From assembly GCA_937901185.1 (NCBI GenBank), contig CALCHR010000079.1, forward strand, positions 1 to 5,536: a stretch of 5,536 bases of DNA, given 5' to 3'. Positions 5,447 through 5,536 of the stretch are shown here, piece after piece. This DNA comes from an uncultured Bacteroidales bacterium (lineage in GTDB: Bacteria; Bacteroidota; Bacteroidia; Bacteroidales; Bacteroidaceae). Under the pieces are notes generated by a model. It made no database searches and had not been told where the DNA came from. It saw only the letters and a program-made list of their open reading frames with translations. Each line of letters opens with the position of its first letter. Within the stretch, counting starts at the first letter, position 1. The translations under genes were made by a program, and so were the position numbers.

Positions 5447-5536
5447 TTTTTTGCCTTTGTAACCGCTTGATTTTCAATAGGCATTTTGGGCCGTTTCTTA
5501 GTAAACTTCTAGGAAAAACTCGGAGTTTACTAGGAA
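5447..5536 (-). repeat. Degenerate intergenic repeat element, right copy (inverted)
   Basis: This is the counterpart of the element at 13-103 in the opposite orientation. TTCTTAGTAAACT (5495-5507) and AGTTTACTAGGAA (5524-5536) form an inverted repeat with 12 of 13 pairs. CTAGGAA recurs with a 21-base offset (5509 and 5530). Reading inward on the minus strand it shows CCTAG twice, CTAAGAAA, AAAATG, TTGA, TCAAGC and AAAGGCAAAAAA in the same order as the left copy. It runs to the last base of the window, so its outer limit is unknown. Confidence 0.75.

Larger units (their letters stand above)
5339..5536. other. 198-base upstream region of the luxR-type gene
   Basis: No coding sequence is supported here. 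The stretch holds the TATCTTTG box (5351-5344), a GC-rich segment (5361-5383), a T-run when read on the minus strand (5390-5384), the partial repeat core (5393-5410), a weak hairpin CTTCCC/GGGAGG with one wobble pair (5424-5441) followed on the plus strand by TTTTTT (5447-5452), and the full repeat copy to the window end. Confidence 0.6.

Noticed and set aside
5424..5452. Plus-strand intrinsic terminator (CTTCCC/GGGAGG hairpin then TTTTTT)
   Set aside because: Only six pairs with one wobble, a five-base gap before the T-run, and no plus-strand gene to terminate; kept only as an observation about the repeat boundary.
4716..5477. Alternative minus-strand frame of about 253 codons overlapping the LuxR-type gene
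   Set aside because: Its protein is rich in Arg, His and Pro with no domain, as expected for a shifted reading of GC-rich coding DNA; the 4742-5338 frame has an intact LuxR HTH.
1..5536. Composite transposon bounded by terminal inverted repeats
   Set aside because: No transposase or integrase is present, the cargo is housekeeping, and the inverted copies are about 30% divergent; target-site duplications cannot be seen because the copies reach the window edges.

Overview
The window looks like chromosomal DNA from a member of the Bacteroidales, most likely close to Prevotella. This rests on the protein sequences, on GC-rich genes separated by short AT-rich gaps, on the lack of clear Shine-Dalgarno sequences, and on two TAnnTTTG-type promoter boxes typical of Bacteroidetes. 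The genus is an inference. All six genes lie on the minus strand, so transcription runs from the right end of the window to the left.

Reading in the direction of transcription: a LuxR-type regulator with a degenerate receiver domain (5338-4742) is followed after 33 bases by a flavin reductase family protein (4708-4193), and a hairpin terminator closes this pair (about 4160-4123). A second unit starts at a TACCTTTG box (4066-4059). It holds an aspartate:alanine-exchanger-type transporter with two RCK_C domains (4003-2342), uracil phosphoribosyltransferase upp (2290-1637), an OmpH/Skp-like periplasmic chaperone (1573-1031) and glutamate racemase murI (1047-208). ompH and murI overlap by 17 bases. 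A strong intrinsic terminator (146-98) follows murI. No gap exceeds 300 bases.

Functionally, the second unit combines nucleotide salvage (upp), outer-membrane protein biogenesis (ompH) and peptidoglycan precursor synthesis (murI) with a membrane carrier of unknown substrate. The first unit pairs a putative redox or flavin enzyme with a transcription factor that probably does not use classical phosphorylation.

The most unusual feature is outside the genes. The two ends of the window carry the same degenerate element of about 90 bases in opposite orientation (13-103 and 5536-5447, roughly 69% identical by hand alignment). Both copies contain a short terminal inverted repeat and a 21-base periodicity, and each begins at the T-tract of a hairpin. 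A further partial copy lies upstream of the luxR gene. This looks like a dispersed intergenic repeat family, and it may explain why the sequence ends where it does if this is an assembly contig. I see no transposase, CRISPR array, tRNA or rRNA.
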